Shown here piece by piece: positions 62,738 to 64,000 of a stretch of DNA of 64,000 nucleotides. The notes under the pieces are model-generated. The model saw only the letters and a program-made list of their open reading frames with translations, was not told where the DNA came from and did not search any database. The translations under genes were made by a program, and so were the position numbers. The DNA comes from Geotalea toluenoxydans JCM 15764 (GTDB lineage: Bacteria > Desulfobacterota > Desulfuromonadia > Geobacterales > Geobacteraceae): positions 1 through 64,000 of the forward strand of contig NZ_BBCJ01000006.1 of assembly GCF_001311985.1 (NCBI RefSeq), written 5' to 3'. The first letter of the stretch is position 1; each line of letters opens with the position of its first letter.

Positions 62738-64000
62738 TCAACCCTTTTGATAGAGCCAGACCCGCATCAAGGAAAGCAGTTTGTCCACATCGATGGGCTT
62801 GGGAATGTAATCGCTCGCCCCCGCCTCAAGGCACTTCTCCTGGTCTCCCTTCAGTGCCTTGGCGGTCATGGCGATGATGCTGAGCCTGGCAAAGCCGGGT
62901 CCATGCGGATCGTCCTGATGGTTTCATAGCCGTCCATCTCCGGCATCATGATGTCCATCAGCACCAGGTCCACATCGGGGTGTTCCTGCAGGCGCGCCAG
63001 GGCCTCCCGGCCGTTTTCCGCCTCCACCACGATCATGTGCTTCTCCGCCAGGATGCTGGTCAGGGAAAAGATGTTGCGCATGTCGTCATCCACCAGCAGG
63101 ACCTTTTTCCCCTCCAGCATGGTTTCCTTGTCAAGGGAGGCGCGCAGCATACGCTGCTTCTCCGGGTTCAACGAGCTCTCCACCTGGTGCAGGAAGAGCG
63201 TTACCTCGTTCAGCAGGCGCTCGGGGCTTTTCGCCCCTTTGATGATGATGCTTTCCGTGTAGTGGCGCAGTTTCAGCTCTTCTTCATGGGAAAGGCTCCT
63301 GCCCGAATGGATGATGACCGGAAGACGCCGTTTTTCGTCCTCATGCTCGATATGCTCCAGCAGATCGAAACCGGACATGTCCGACAAGCCCAGGTCGAGG
63401 ACCATGCAGTCGAAGGCTTCCCGTGAGAGCAGATCCATGGCTTCCTTGCCGCTCCCCGCCACACTGATCGCCACATCCCGCCCTTCCAGGAGTGCCACCA
63501 ACCCTTTGGACTCGGCCGGATCATCCTCGACGATGAGCAACTTGCGTACCGAGCGGGAGATGGCATTTTCGATGGTGGCAAACAACTCGGCCAGCTGATC
63601 CGGGTCCACCGGCTTGGTGACGAAGCCGATCGCCCCCATGGACATGGCCTTCTGCCGATCCTCCAGGCAGGTCAGGAAATGCACCGGGATGTGGCGGGTG
63701 CGGGGATTCTCCTTGAGGAGGCGCATTACTCCCCATCCGTCCACATGGGGGAGCATGACATCGAGGATGATGGCATCGGGCAGGCAATGATCGGCAAGGT
63801 AGAGCCCGTCCTCGCCATTGGCAGCCGCCAGGGCCGCAAATCCACGTTCCCGGACCATCTCCATCAGAATTCGGGCAAAGTTGAGATCATCCTCGATGAG
63901 GAGAATACTGCGCTGTCCCTGCTGGAGCTTCTCCCGGTCATCGGCCAGGATTGATGCAGCAGACGGCGCCTGTATTGGCCGAACCGGGGCAAGGCCAGCG
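62738..64000 (-). CDS. hybrid histidine kinase or receiver-array protein, C-terminal part (frame broken near 62902; truncated by window end)
   Basis: The gene enters from beyond 64000. Visible are three receivers: [17 protein letters not shown] with [32 protein letters not shown] with [14 protein letters not shown]; and [17 protein letters not shown] with [13 protein letters not shown]. After IRTIRMDP the frame slips; one base restores [20 protein letters not shown] and the stop at 62738. The three tandem REC domains suggest a multistep relay or competing phosphate sinks. The kinase core must be upstream, outside the window. It is 4 bp before cheR, so the four genes are one unit. Confidence 0.88.

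Noticed and set aside
61952-62929. A 325-codon plus-strand frame opposite cheR
   Set aside because: Antisense to a clear CheR; no supporting signals.

Overview
The window looks like a chromosomal segment of a dissimilatory metal-reducing deltaproteobacterium of the Geobacter/Geotalea group. The evidence is several multiheme c-type cytochromes, a heme-porin fusion, a fumarate reductase/succinate dehydrogenase of the FrdCAB type, a tungsten-type aldehyde:ferredoxin oxidoreductase, abundant chemoreceptors and hybrid kinases, and moderate-GC coding with AT-rich gaps. The species is not determined.

Layout. 1-5.2 kb (minus): O-acetylhomoserine sulfhydrylase (metY), malQ, ftsH. 5.3-6.3 kb: a stand-alone Cas6-like RAMP protein. 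6.4-7.2 kb (plus): a hexaheme cytochrome. 7.3-10.7 kb (minus): frdCAB. 11.1-12.2 kb (plus): tgt. 12.2-16 kb (minus): an exported protein, a chemoreceptor and a PstS-like binding protein in one unit. 16.4-17.2 kb (plus): mazG, followed by DnaA-box-like sites. 17.4-30.8 kb (minus): a long envelope and sugar-nucleotide block, read folC, lptD, rfbB, rfbD, cupin, nhaA, manC, AOR, aldolase, murJ, ogt. 30.9-35 kb (minus): chemoreceptor, trpA, accD. 35-38.9 kb: monoheme cytochrome and heme-porin (minus) divergent from a decaheme lipoprotein (plus). 38.9-43.1 kb (minus): ABC-F ATPase, lytic transglycosylase lipoprotein, trpB. 43.2-44.1 kb (plus): trmL and a HsmA-like membrane protein. 44.1-51 kb (minus): Tim44-like protein, small Cys-rich exported protein, HD phosphohydrolase, PilZ protein, class II aldolase, P-type ATPase. 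51.3-59.2 kb (plus): mnmH, HicB-like antitoxin, an Rhs/YD-repeat protein with a DUF4329 (JAB-like) C-terminus, a small lipoprotein that may be its immunity protein, and a surface protein. 59.3-64 kb (minus): a signalling block of hybrid kinase, cheR, cheB and hybrid kinase, the upstream kinase running off the window end.

A dominant technical feature is that about three dozen single-base (occasionally two-base) indels break conserved genes, nearly all explained by one missing base, often a C or G, or a base in a short homopolymer. They hit housekeeping genes (ftsH, murJ, accessory trpA, frdB) as often as accessory ones. I read them as sequence errors and annotate each broken gene as one CDS with the break position, so lengths given are for the repaired frame.

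The most interesting biology is the Rhs-DUF4329/lipoprotein pair, the heme-porin/decaheme locus, the orphan Cas6-like protein, the PstS-like/chemoreceptor pair, a bacterial P-type ATPase with Na,K-ATPase-like signatures, and the AOR/aldolase pair with translational overlap.
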